A program made the position numbers and the translations under genes. This document shows, piece by piece, positions 53,084 to 62,400 of a stretch of DNA of 64,000 bases (positions within the stretch are counted from its first letter, which is position 1; each line of letters begins with the position of its first letter). The notes beneath the pieces are model-generated. The model made no database searches and was not told the origin of the DNA. It saw nothing but the letters and a program-made list of their open reading frames with translations. The stretch is from NCBI GenBank assembly GCA_963795195.1, contig CAWCGU010000003.1:124001-188000 (forward strand), in the 5' to 3' direction. This stretch comes from CAWCGU01 sp963795195. Its GTDB lineage: Bacteria > Actinomycetota > Thermoleophilia > Solirubrobacterales > 70-9.

Positions 53084-54167
53084 ATGAAGATCGTCCACGT
53101 CATCGGAACGCGCCCGAACTTCGTGAAGATGGCGCCGATCATCGCCGCGGTTGCGCGCGAGCGCCCCGACTGGAGCCACTCGCTCGTCCATACTGGCCAG
53201 CACTACGACCGCCTGATGTCCGAGGTCTTCCACGAGGAGCTGGGCATTCCGGAGCCCGACCACATGCTCGGTGTCGGCTCGGGGAGCCACGCCGTCCAGA
53301 CGGCGCTGATTCTGGAGCGAATCGAACCGGTGCTGATCGACGAGCGCCCCGACCTCGTGCTCGTCCCCGGTGACGTCAACTCGACAATCGCCGCGGCTCT
53401 CGCGGCGGCCAAGCTCGAGATCCCGATCGGCCACGTCGAGTCGGGATTGCGCAGCTTCGACCGCTCGATGCCCGAGGAGGTCAACCGGGTCCTCACCGAC
53501 CATCTCTCGACCCACCTCTTCATGCACTCCGACGAGGCCGAGGTGAACCTCCGGGCCGAGGGGGTCGACGAGGGCCTGCACATGGTCGGAAACACCATGA
53601 TCGACACGCTCGTGGCGCTCGAGGAGAAGTTTCGCTCGCGCGGGCTGGCGTCCGAGCTCGGTCTCTCGGTGGGCGAGTACCTGCTCGTCACCCTCCACCG
53701 TCCGGCCCTGGTCGACGGCCCGCTGCTCGCCGAGGCGATGGCATCGCTGGCCGTGGTCGGCGGCGCAGATCCCGGTCGTGTTTCCCGTACATCCGCGGAC
53801 CCGAAAGATGCTGGCCGGCGCCTTCGATGAGACGCCCGGCCTGACCCTGCTCGACCCGGTCGGGTATCTGGATTTCCTCTCGCTCGAAGCGGATGCGGGG
53901 GGCGTGCTCACCGATTCCGGAGGGATCCAGGAGGAGACGACCTACCTCAGCGTCCCCTGTTTCACGCTGCGCGACAACACCGAGCGGCCGGTGACCGTGC
54001 GGGCCGGAACGAACACGATGCTCGGGCTTGACCCCGGGCGGATACGCGAAGTTCCCCAGCTGATCCAGGACTTTGCGCCGCCGCAGGCGGGGCCTCCGCC
54101 ACTTTGGGATGGGGAAGCCGCAATGCGCGTGATGGACGTTCTCGGCAACTGGTCAGGGGGCGATTGA
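53084..54167 (+). pseudogene. wecB: UDP-N-acetylglucosamine 2-epimerase (non-hydrolysing), frameshifted
   Basis: It makes UDP-ManNAc for surface polysaccharide. N-terminal half: HVIGTRPNFVKMAPII, HTGQHYDRLMSEVFHEELGI, PGDVNSTIAAALAAAKLEIP, HVESGLRSFDRSMPEEVNR and GNTMIDTLVAL. C-terminal half: FPVHPRTRKML, GVLTDSGGIQEETTYLSVPC and ERPVTVRAGTN. The first frame is open to 53830 but leaves conserved sequence at MASLAVV. The match resumes as AAQIPVVFPVHPRT in the next frame, so one extra G near 53759 splits the gene. Corrected length is about 360 residues. If the break is real, the enzyme is dead. Confidence 0.88.
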
Positions 54168-54196
54168 TCAGACCGCTTGCCTGCTAGCTTGCCGCC

Positions 54197-54814
54197 GTGG
54201 CGTTCTCACTGGTCCCGAAAGACAAGGTCTTCTTCGACCTCTTCTCCGAGGCGGGGCAAAACGCCGTCCGCGCCGCTCGCCTGCTGCTGGAGATGCTGCA
54301 GGGGTGGCCCGACAGCCGCGAAATAGGGCGCGAGCTGCTCAAGCTTGAGCAGGAGGGCGACCGGATCACCCACGACATCGTGCGCAGGCTCAACTCGACC
54401 TTCGTGACGCCGCTCGATCGCGAGGACATCTACGGCCTCGCCACCAAGCTCGACGACATCGTCGACTACACCGAGGAGGTTGCCGACTTCCTGATCCTCT
54501 ACAAGATCGAGGCGCCGATGGAGCAGGCTGAGCTGATGGCGGATGTGCTCGTTCGCTCCTGCGAGCAGATCGAGATCGCGCTCAGGCATCTGCGCGGGTT
54601 CAAGGATCTCGAGCCCTATTGGATCGAGATCCACAGCCTCGAGAATGAAGGCGACCGCCTCTACCGCGACGCGGTCGCGGCGCTTTTCTCGGACGGGGTC
54701 GACCCGATGCACGTGATCCGCTGGCGGGACCTTTTCCTGCGGCTGGAGCGAGCCGTCGACGCCTGCGAGTCGGTTGCCAACATCCTTGAGAGCATCGTCA
54801 TCAAGAATTCGTGA
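54197..54814 (+). CDS. DUF47 (PhoU-like) protein, phosphate-transport accessory
   Basis: A 205-residue all-helical protein of the DUF47/TIGR00153 family, structurally like PhoU: FFDLFSEAGQNAVRAARLLLEML, KLEQEGDRITHDIVRRLNSTF, EDIYGLATKLDDIVDYTEEVADF and ENEGDRLYRDAVAALF. Paired E-x-x-x-D motifs probably bind metal clusters. It starts at GTG 54197 and precedes a Pit transporter by 20 bases. This pairing is widespread, and DUF47 proteins are thought to control the low-affinity transporter. Confidence 0.92.
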   Translation: MAFSLVPKDKVFFDLFSEAGQNAVRAARLLLEMLQGWPDSREIGRELLKLEQEGDRITHDIVRRLNSTFVTPLDREDIYGLATKLDDIVDYTEEVADFLILYKIEAPMEQAELMADVLVRSCEQIEIALRHLRGFKDLEPYWIEIHSLENEGDRLYRDAVAALFSDGVDPMHVIRWRDLFLRLERAVDACESVANILESIVIKNS

Positions 54815-54834
54815 GCGGAGGGTCTCGGTGACGT

Positions 54835-55941
54835 ATGGAGGGTGACCTGATCCTCGTGATCGTTGTCGCGACGGCGCTTGCCTTCGACTTCACCAACGGC
54901 TTTCACGACACAGCCAACGTAGTCGCTACCTCGATCTCGACCCGCGCGATGCCGCCCCGGCTGGCCGTCGGATACGCGGCCGTCCTCAATTTCGTCGGCG
55001 CCTTCCTCTCGCTTGCCGTCGCCGCGACGGTCGCCAAGGACGTGGTCGACGCCGGCGTGATCACGCTCAACGTTGTCTTCGCGGGACTGATCGGCGCTAT
55101 CACCTGGAACCTCTTCACCTGGTATTTCGGGTTGCCGTCGTCGTCTTCGCACGCACTGATCGGCGGAGTGGTAGGCGCCGCCTTCGCCTCGGCGGGCGCC
55201 GAAGCGGTGCTCGGCGAGGGGATTCTCGGCAAGGTCCTGATACCCGCTGTTGTCGCGCCGATTGTCGCCTTTGTCGTCGGCGCGATCGCGATTGTCATCT
55301 GTTACCGGCTAGTGGGCCGTCAGCGGCCGGGCCCGGTCACCCGCGGCTTCAAGTTCGGGCAGGTGATCTCCGGGGGGATGCTGGCGCTCGCGCACGGGAC
55401 CAACGACGCCCAGAAGACGATGGGCATCATCACGCTCGCGCTGATCACGCACGGGACCCTCTCCGCAACCGGTGAGGTGGAGGTTCCGACCTGGGTGATC
55501 ATCTCCTCTGCGACCGCAATCTCGCTGGGCACGTACAGCGGGGGCTGGCGCATCATCAAGACGATGGGGACGAGGATTCACAAGATGGACAGCGCGCAGG
55601 GATTCTCGGCCCAGGGCGCCGGCGCGGCGGTGATTCTCTCCTCCACCCACTTCGGATTTCCGCTCTCGACGACCCAGGTGATCGCCGGAGGGGTGATGGG
55701 CTCGGGCGCGGGCAAGCGACTCTCGGCTGTCCGCTGGGGAGTGGCCGGGAACATCTTCGTCGCCTGGTTGCTGACGCTGCCGGCCGCGGCGCTGGTGGGA
55801 GCGCTGATCTTCGGTTTCACCGACATCTTCGGCTCTGACAGCGCGGTCGGCCCGGTGGTCGTCTCCACGATCGGCGTGGCGATGGTGGTCGCGGCGCTGC
55901 TGCACCGGCTGCGCCAGGGCGCCCCGGTGCCGGTGGGCTGA
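54835..55941 (+). CDS. pit: Low-affinity inorganic phosphate transporter (PiT family)
   Basis: A 368-residue membrane protein with about ten transmembrane helices. The two inverted PiT signatures are present: DFTNGFHDTANVVATSISTRA near the N-terminus and ALAHGTNDAQKTMGIITLAL in the second half, with the paired SSSHALIGGVVGA and LSTTQVIAGGVMGSG re-entrant motifs. It should import metal-phosphate with protons. It overlaps the next small membrane gene by 1 base (TGATG) and is preceded by the DUF47 partner. Confidence 0.95.
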   Translation: MEGDLILVIVVATALAFDFTNGFHDTANVVATSISTRAMPPRLAVGYAAVLNFVGAFLSLAVAATVAKDVVDAGVITLNVVFAGLIGAITWNLFTWYFGLPSSSSHALIGGVVGAAFASAGAEAVLGEGILGKVLIPAVVAPIVAFVVGAIAIVICYRLVGRQRPGPVTRGFKFGQVISGGMLALAHGTNDAQKTMGIITLALITHGTLSATGEVEVPTWVIISSATAISLGTYSGGWRIIKTMGTRIHKMDSAQGFSAQGAGAAVILSSTHFGFPLSTTQVIAGGVMGSGAGKRLSAVRWGVAGNIFVAWLLTLPAAALVGALIFGFTDIFGSDSAVGPVVVSTIGVAMVVAALLHRLRQGAPVPVG

Positions 55942-56186
55942 TGCGGATGCTGGCGACGCTCGTTGACACAAAGGCACTCTGGGAGACGGTTGTCGCCTCA
56001 TTCGTCGCCGGGGTCGGGGTCACGTTCGCCTTCGCCTTTTCGATCCTCGGTGTGGCCCGGTTCATCGACCTTCGCACTGCTGAGCGGCCGCTGCTGGCCG
56101 TAGCGTGGGCGGCGCTGGCCGCGATCTCGTTCGCGATTGTGCTTGGCGCGATCGTCTTCGGCCTGATCGTGATGACCTCCAAGTGA
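55941..56186 (+). CDS. Small two-helix membrane protein
   Basis: An 81-residue protein with two transmembrane helices (ETVVASFVAGVGVTFAFAFSIL and LLAVAWAALAAISFAIVLGAIVFGLIV) joined by a short basic/acidic loop (RFIDLRTAERP). Its start overlaps the Pit stop, so it is co-translated with the phosphate transporter and may be an accessory subunit. No known family was recognised. Confidence 0.75.
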   Translation: MRMLATLVDTKALWETVVASFVAGVGVTFAFAFSILGVARFIDLRTAERPLLAVAWAALAAISFAIVLGAIVFGLIVMTSK

Positions 56187-56218
56187 CGGCCGCAGTCCGG
56201 TCGTTCTAGTCTGGGTCT

Positions 56219-56572
56219 GTGCGTATCGCTCGTAACATCGCGATCATCGCCCTGCTTGCCGTCCCCGTGGCCTTCCTTCCGGCTGGTGGCCAGGTGGCCG
56301 ACGGCATCATCGCCGCCCTGCTGCTCGGGTTCCTCGCCTGCATCGGCCTGCTCGGCTTCCAGCTCTACCGGCGCGGGCGCCTGACACTGGACTCGCTTCC
56401 GGAGGGGCGGCTGGCGCTGCTCTACGGCGCGATCGGCACGATCGCTTTGATGATCGCCGGGCAGGACGAGTTGCTCGGCGGCGGCGGGGGTGGGGCCTTC
56501 CTCTGGGTGGCCCTGGTGGCCATTTCGGGTGTGATCGTCTTCGCGGTGGTTCGCGAAGCCAACACCTACTGA
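56219..56572 (+). CDS. Small membrane protein
   Basis: A 117-residue protein with four hydrophobic segments (NIAIIALLAVPVAFLPAGG, IIAALLLGFLACIGLLGFQLY, LALLYGAIGTIALMIAG and FLWVALVAISGVIVFAVV). A Gly-rich loop lies before the last helix. It starts at GTG 56219, 32 bases after the previous gene. No family was recognised. It probably belongs to the same operon as the phosphate transporter. Confidence 0.72.
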   Translation: MRIARNIAIIALLAVPVAFLPAGGQVADGIIAALLLGFLACIGLLGFQLYRRGRLTLDSLPEGRLALLYGAIGTIALMIAGQDELLGGGGGGAFLWVALVAISGVIVFAVVREANTY

Positions 56573-56657
56573 CGCTCACGCGTTCGGGCGTGTAGTCGTT
56601 GCAGACTTGGCACAAACTGCGCGCCACCCGTGACGCGCAGGCGCCTAGCTTGGCGTC

Positions 56658-57026
56658 ATGTACGCGCGAGCTCACCAGACGAGGCGAGTGGCCGGCGAAT
56701 CCGGGCAGGCCGCCGCCGAGCTCGTCGCGGTGGTTCCGATCCTCGTCGCCTTGGTGCTGGTGCTCGGACAGGCCGCAGTCGCCGGCCACGCGGCCTGGTC
56801 GGCTGCCAACGCCGCCCGCGCCGGCGCCCGCGCCGCCCACGTCGGCGGTGACGCCGAGCGAGCGGCGCTTTCCGCCCTGCCGGAGCATCTGCACGGCAGC
56901 GTCGAAGTTGGCGGGGAATCCGGCATCGAGGTCAAGGTCCGTGCGCCGGCCCTGGTCCCTGGGCTGCCGTCGGTCCCCCTGAGCGCAAGCGCGTCGCTTG
57001 ACCCGATGGCGGACGAGGATGGCTGA
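56658..57026 (+). CDS. TadE-like pilus/secretion protein
   Basis: A 122-residue protein. An N-terminal basic leader ends in GESGQAAAELVAVVPILVAL, a prepilin-like segment with the conserved Glu of TadE-family proteins, followed by one hydrophobic helix (VLVLGQAAVAGHAAW) and a small extracellular domain rich in Ala/Gly. It overlaps the next TadE-like gene by 8 bases. No Tad ATPase, platform or prepilin peptidase gene lies in the window. Confidence 0.8.
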   Translation: MYARAHQTRRVAGESGQAAAELVAVVPILVALVLVLGQAAVAGHAAWSAANAARAGARAAHVGGDAERAALSALPEHLHGSVEVGGESGIEVKVRAPALVPGLPSVPLSASASLDPMADEDG

Positions 57027-57357
57027 GCGCGGCCAGGCGTCACTTGAGCTGATCGCCGGGGTTCCGGCGCTCGTGCTGGCCGCGCTGGTCGCGCTGCAGC
57101 TGCTCGTGGCCGGCTACTCGGTTGCCCTTGCCGATGGGGCGGCGGAGGCCGGGGCACTCGCGCTGGCCGCCGGTTACCGGCCTCGGCCGGCGGTCGCGGA
57201 TGCTCTTCCCGGCTGGGCGCGGGACCGCGTTTCGGTCGCGGTCGAACGTGGCAACGTCAAGGTCACGGTCGAGCCGCCGACCGCGGTTCCAGGGCTGGCG
57301 GGGCTGCTCGCAATCACCTCGTCGGCCTGGGCTCAGCTGCCCGAGGATGACGCGTGA
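57019..57357 (+). CDS. Second TadE-like protein
   Basis: A 112-residue protein with the same plan as its neighbour: short leader, then ERGQASLELIAGVPALVLAALVALQLLVAGYSVALADGAA, a prepilin-type helix with the conserved Glu, and a small outer domain (VSVAVERGNVKVTVEPPTAVPG). ATG 57019 overlaps the upstream stop. It overlaps the multidomain TadG-like gene by 11 bases. The three are translated as a set, so they likely act together at the cell surface. Confidence 0.8.
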   Translation: MAERGQASLELIAGVPALVLAALVALQLLVAGYSVALADGAAEAGALALAAGYRPRPAVADALPGWARDRVSVAVERGNVKVTVEPPTAVPGLAGLLAITSSAWAQLPEDDA

Positions 57358-59317
57358 GGTCCGTACCTTGGTGATCCTCTCCACAGCCGCGCGGGGCGCC
57401 GGCGGTGGTCTCGCCTCGGCGGCCTCGCTGGCGGTCGCGGCCTCGCTGCGCGATCAGGGAAGCGGCGCGATCCTGCTCGACGCCACGGCCGACGGGCGCG
57501 GCCGCGCGCCGACCCTGCTCGCCTCAGAGCCAGCGCGGCGGCTCGAGCAGCGGCTTGCGCCGCGGATTGCGGACTGCGATTGGCCCGGCTCACCCCCCAG
57601 AGTGGCGGCGCGCGGACGCCTCTGCTGGGTCTCCCTGCCTGGCACCGCTGACGCAGGCGAGTGCGTGGCCTCGGTCGAACGGATCCTTGGGCACCGCGAA
57701 GCGTCGGTCCCGACGGTTGTCTTCCTGCCGGCCGCAGCGTGGCGGGAGGGAACCGCAGGCCCCGAGTTCGCAGCTGACGGGGCGCTGTTGCGGATCGACC
57801 TCCCGGGGGAGCGTTCGCTCGCGGCACTGGCTGTCAGCGACCTGCGCGGCCTCGGCCTGCCTGTGCGCGTCGCCGGTCAGGCGCCCGGAAGAGTCGCCAC
57901 GCGGCGGGCGCTTGCGGGTCTTGATCCCGGGGGCGGTGCGGGTGTGCGTGCGCACCGCTGGCTGACGGGGCTTTCGGGTTCCGCCGTGTCCGAGGCCGGG
58001 CAGGCCATGCCCATCGTCGTCGGGGCTGCGCTGCTGCTCGTCGTCACGGCGCTCGTACTCGCCGCCCTGGGCGGAGCCGTCAGCGGAGTGGGGCGCCTGC
58101 AGCGCGTCGCCGACCTCGCCGCGGTCTCCGCCGTCAGGGCGATGCGTGACGACGTCGGCCGCCTGCTCTCGCCGGACCGCCTCGCGGATGGCAGGCCCAA
58201 CCCGAATCACATCGACCGGGACGAGTATCTGGATCTGGCCCGCGCTGCGGCCGCGCGGGCCGTGCAAAGAAACGGACTGCCGGTCGGCCGGCTTCGCGTC
58301 AGCTTCCCGGACGCCGACAGCTTCGCGCCGCTCAGTGCCCGAACGACCATCAGCGGAGAGATCGATGCCGGCGAAAGGTCGAGCCGGGACTTCGAGGTCG
58401 AAGCCAGCGCCGAGGCGGAGGCGGTGGCGCCGTCGGGTTTCACGGGCGCCCCGGAGATGGCGACGGGCGGCGGCTACTCCGGACCGCTCGCCTACCGCCA
58501 GGGCAAGGGGATGCGCCCGGACGTCGCCGTGGCCTTCGACAAGCTGGCGGCCGCGGCCGCGGGCGATGGTGTCGGCCTCTTGGTCAACTCGGCCTTTCGC
58601 TCGGACGCCGAGCAGGCCGCGCTGTTTGCCGCCAACCCGGATCCGACCTGGGTGGCGCCTCCGGGTCAGTCCCTGCACCGCTGCGCGACGGAGCTCGATC
58701 TCGGTCCGCCGCAGGCGTACGGCTGGCTTGCCGGCAACGCCACCCGCTTCGGGTTCACGCAGCGCTACTCCTGGGAGCCCTGGCACTTCGGCTTCGACGG
58801 TGGCCCGGCACCTTGCTCGGAGGCCGGGAACTCCGTCGGCATGGGCTCAGGATCCGACGGGCGGGCGGCTGGCTCGGCGGGCGTTCCCTCGTTCGTTCCC
58901 GGTCCCTACCGCGACCCGATCGCGGACTCGGCCTCTCGCTGGGGGGTCTCTGCGGCCGTGATCGCCGCCCAGCTGATGGCGGAGTCGAACTTCAACCCGA
59001 GGGCGGTCTCGCCGGTTGGCGCCCAGGGGATCGCCCAGTTCATGCCCGGGACGGCGGCGATGTACGGGCTCAGCGACCCGTTTGATCCGGTCGCGGCGAT
59101 CGACGCGCAGGCGCATCTGATGTCGGACTTGCTGGAGCAGTTCGGCTCGGTGTCGCTCGCGCTGGCCGGCTACAACGCGGGCCCGGGGGCGGTCGCCGCC
59201 TGCAGCTGCGTGCCGCCCTATCCCGAAACCCAAGCCTACGTCGCCCGCATCCTCAGCCTGCTGGACGGTGCGGGGGAGATGCTCGTGCCCGTGCTGGAGG
59301 TGCGGCTGGTGGCCTAG
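57347..59317 (+). CDS. TadG-like membrane protein fused to M15 peptidase and lytic transglycosylase
   Basis: A 656-residue protein. Residues 1-205 resemble a degenerate ParA/CpaE-like fold (VILSTAARGAGGGLASAASL where a P-loop would be, with no Lys). Residues 216-262 are a TadG-type segment (SEAGQAMPIVVGAALLLVV plus QRVADLAAVSAVRAM). About 378-490 is an M15 (VanY-like) domain with SLHRCATELDLG (H444, D451) and EPWHFGF (H480). About 520-640 is an SLT transglycosylase with E546 in MAESNFNPRAVSPVGAQG, IAQFMPGT and ALAGYNAGPGAV. It would anchor two wall-cutting domains outside the membrane. ATG 57347 is chosen; the longer frame is a shadow of the TadE gene. Confidence 0.85.
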   Translation: MTREVRTLVILSTAARGAGGGLASAASLAVAASLRDQGSGAILLDATADGRGRAPTLLASEPARRLEQRLAPRIADCDWPGSPPRVAARGRLCWVSLPGTADAGECVASVERILGHREASVPTVVFLPAAAWREGTAGPEFAADGALLRIDLPGERSLAALAVSDLRGLGLPVRVAGQAPGRVATRRALAGLDPGGGAGVRAHRWLTGLSGSAVSEAGQAMPIVVGAALLLVVTALVLAALGGAVSGVGRLQRVADLAAVSAVRAMRDDVGRLLSPDRLADGRPNPNHIDRDEYLDLARAAAARAVQRNGLPVGRLRVSFPDADSFAPLSARTTISGEIDAGERSSRDFEVEASAEAEAVAPSGFTGAPEMATGGGYSGPLAYRQGKGMRPDVAVAFDKLAAAAAGDGVGLLVNSAFRSDAEQAALFAANPDPTWVAPPGQSLHRCATELDLGPPQAYGWLAGNATRFGFTQRYSWEPWHFGFDGGPAPCSEAGNSVGMGSGSDGRAAGSAGVPSFVPGPYRDPIADSASRWGVSAAVIAAQLMAESNFNPRAVSPVGAQGIAQFMPGTAAMYGLSDPFDPVAAIDAQAHLMSDLLEQFGSVSLALAGYNAGPGAVAACSCVPPYPETQAYVARILSLLDGAGEMLVPVLEVRLVA

Positions 59318-59360
59318 GCAATCTGCTGGACCCGGCGACGGCTGGCAAGCTACGGGGGCC

Positions 59361-59389
59361 TTGTCGCGAGACCTCAAACGGTGTAGGGT
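59361..59389 (+). promoter_or_regulatory. Candidate promoter of the RCC1-repeat gene
   Basis: TTGTCG (59361-59366) and TAGGGT (59384-59389) are 17 bases apart, ending 40 bases ahead of ATG 59430. The -10 form TAGGGT resembles the TAGGTT of the sigH promoter. Confidence 0.4.
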
Positions 59390-59429
59390 CGATCAGGGCA
59401 AGGGCGAAGGGCGCGTTCGAAGGGTTCGG

Positions 59430-62400
59430 ATGGTCAACATCATCCAGTCGTGTGCAGCAGGCAGCGAGGCGGCGCGCAGTCGAGCGGGTGTCGCTGGGCG
59501 TGACACGCTGGCCAGGCTGGCGCGTGGCGCGCTCGTCGTCTGCGCGGTCGCCGCCGCCATCTTCCTGGTTCTCGCAGGGGAGGCGGCCGCCGATGCCGGC
59601 GGCGCGAACTCACGCGGCTCCGAGCAGGCCGGTGCGAGCGCCCGCTCCTTCCAGCAGGGACGGCTCGAGGCCGGCGCCGTCCACAACTGCGCGCTGCTCG
59701 TCGACGGCACGGTGCGCTGCTGGGGAAGCGGCGCCAACGGCCGGCTCGGCTACGGCAATACCAACTCGATCGGTGACAACGAGGCGCCGGGGTCTGCGGG
59801 CCCGGTGGACCTGGGCGGGCGCGAGGCGGTGGCGGTGAGCGCCGGCCTCGCCCACACCTGCGCCCTGCTCGACGACGGCACCGTGCGCTGCTGGGGAGGC
59901 GGCGCCAACGGCCGGCTCGGCTACGGCGACCTGAACACGATCGGCGACACCGAGACGCCGGGGTCCGTGGGCCCGGTGGACTTGGGGGGCGAGGCGGTGG
60001 CGGTGAGCGCCGGCGACTCGCACACCTGTGCCCTGCTCGACGACGGCGCGGTGCGCTGCTGGGGGTTCGGCGGCTCAGGCCGGCTCGGTTACGGCAACGA
60101 AGACGACATCGGCGACAACGAGACGCCGGGATCGGCGGGGCCGGTGGACCTGGGCGCGGGCCGCGAGGCGGTGGCGGTGAGCGCCGGCGGCGGCCACACC
60201 TGCGCCCTGCTCGACAACGGCACGGTGCGCTGCTGGGGGTTCGGTGGGGCAGGCCGGCTGGGCTACAACAACACCGACGACATCGGCGACAGCGAGACGC
60301 CGGGCTCCGTGGGCCCGGTGGACCTGGGTGGCCGCGAGGCGCTGGCGGTGAGCACCGGCGCCGCCCACAGCTGCGCCCTGCTCGAAAACGGAACGGTGCG
60401 CTGCTGGGGGTTCGGCAACGCAGGCCGGCTCGGTTACGGCAACACGAACTCGATCGGCGACAACGAAACGCCGGGCTCCGTGGGCCCGGTGGACCTGGGC
60501 GGGCGCGAGGCACTCGCGGTCAGCGCCGCCGACTCACACACCTGCGCCCTGCTGGACGACGGCAACGTGCGCTGCTGGGGGTTCGGCGGTGACGGCCGGC
60601 TCGGCTACGGCAACGCGAACTCGATCGGCGACAACGAATTGCCGAGCTCCGTGGGCCCGGTGGACCTGGGGGGCGAGGCGGTGGCGGTGAGCGGGGGATT
60701 TGCCCACACCTGCGCCCTGCTCGACAACGGCACTGTGCGCTGCTGGGGGTTTGGCGGTAACGGTCGGCTCGGCTACGGCAACTCGAACTCGATCGGCGAC
60801 AACGAGGCGCCGGGGTCCGCGGGTCCCGTCGATACCGGCTCACCCCACGGAGCCGGTGCGACCGCGACCAGCGCCGGCGACGACCACAGTTGCGCCGTGC
60901 TCGACGACGGCACGGTGCGCTGCTGGGGGCGTGGCGCCAGCGGCCGGCTCGGCTACGGCAACACCGACAACACCGGCGACAACGAGACGCCGGGGTCCGT
61001 GGGCCCGGTGGACCTGGGCGGGCGCGAAGCGGCGGCGGTGAGCACCGGCGCTGCGCACACCTGCGCCCTGCTCGACGACGGCACGGTGCGCTGCTGGGGG
61101 AGCGGCAGCTTCGGCCGGCTCGGTTATGGCAACGAAAACAGCATCGGCAACAACGAGACGCCGGGATCAGTGGCGCCGGTGGACCTGGGGGGCCGCGAGG
61201 CGGTGGCGGTGAGCGCCGGCGGCGGCCACACCTGCGCCCTGCTCGACAACGGCACTGTGCGCTGCTGGGGGGGAGGCGGCGCAGGCCAGCTCGGCTACGG
61301 CAATACCGACGACATCGGCGACAACGAGACGCCGGGGTCCGTGGGCCCGGTGGACCTGGGCCGCGAGGCGGTGGGGGTGAGCGCCGGTGACTCGCACACC
61401 TGCGCCCTGCTCGACAACGGCACGGTGCGCTGCTGGGGGTTCGGCGGTCACGGCCAGCTCGGCTATCCCAGCACCGACTACATCGGCGACAACGAGACCC
61501 CCGGGTCCGTGGGCCCGGTGGACCTGGGCCGCGAGGCGGTGGCGGTGAGCGCCGGCCTCGCCCACACCTGCGCCCTGCTCGACAACGGAACGGTGCGCTG
61601 CTGGGGCGAGGGCAACTTTGGCCGGCTCGGCTACGCCAACACGGAGAGGATCGGCGACGACGAGACGCCGGGGTCCGTGGGCCCGGTGGACCTGGGCGCG
61701 GGTCGCCAAGCGGTTGGGGTCAGCGTCGGCGCTCTCCACACCTGCGCCCTGCTCGACGACGGCACTGTGCGCTGCTGGGGGCTCGGCGCCAACGGCCGGC
61801 TCGGCTACGGCAACTCCGACGACATCGGCGACGACGAAACGCCGGGGTCCGTGGGCCCGGTGGACCTGGGCCGTGAGGTGCTCGGCGTCAGCGCCGGCTT
61901 CTCACACACCTGCGCCCTGCTCGACAACGGCACGGTGCGCTGCTGGGGGCTCGGCGGTGACGGCCAGCTCGGCTACGGCAACGCGAACACGATCGGCGAC
62001 AACGAGACCCCGGCATCGGCGGGGCCGGTGGATCTTTTCGACGACTCCCCCGCCGCCGTAGACGACGTCGCCGTCGTCGTCGAGGACTCGGGCGCGACGA
62101 CGATCGACGTGCTGCAAAACGACACCGACGCCGACGGCGGCCCGAAGACGATCGCCGCCAAGACAGACGGCGTCCACGGCCAGGTCGCGATCACCAACGG
62201 CGGCGCCGACCTCACCTACACCCCCGCCCCCGGCTACTGCAACGACCCTCCCGGCGCCACCCTCGACAGCTTCACCTACACCCTCAACGGCGGCTCCAGC
62301 GCGACCGTGTCGGTGACCGTCAGCTGCGTGGACGACTCCCCCGCCGCCGTAGACGACGTCGCCGTCGTCGTCGAGGACTCGGGCGCGACGACGATCGACG

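Noticed and set aside
59680..62036. Regular repeats that could suggest a CRISPR array
   Set aside because: The units are about 168 bases, in frame and protein-coding, without short identical repeats separated by unique spacers.
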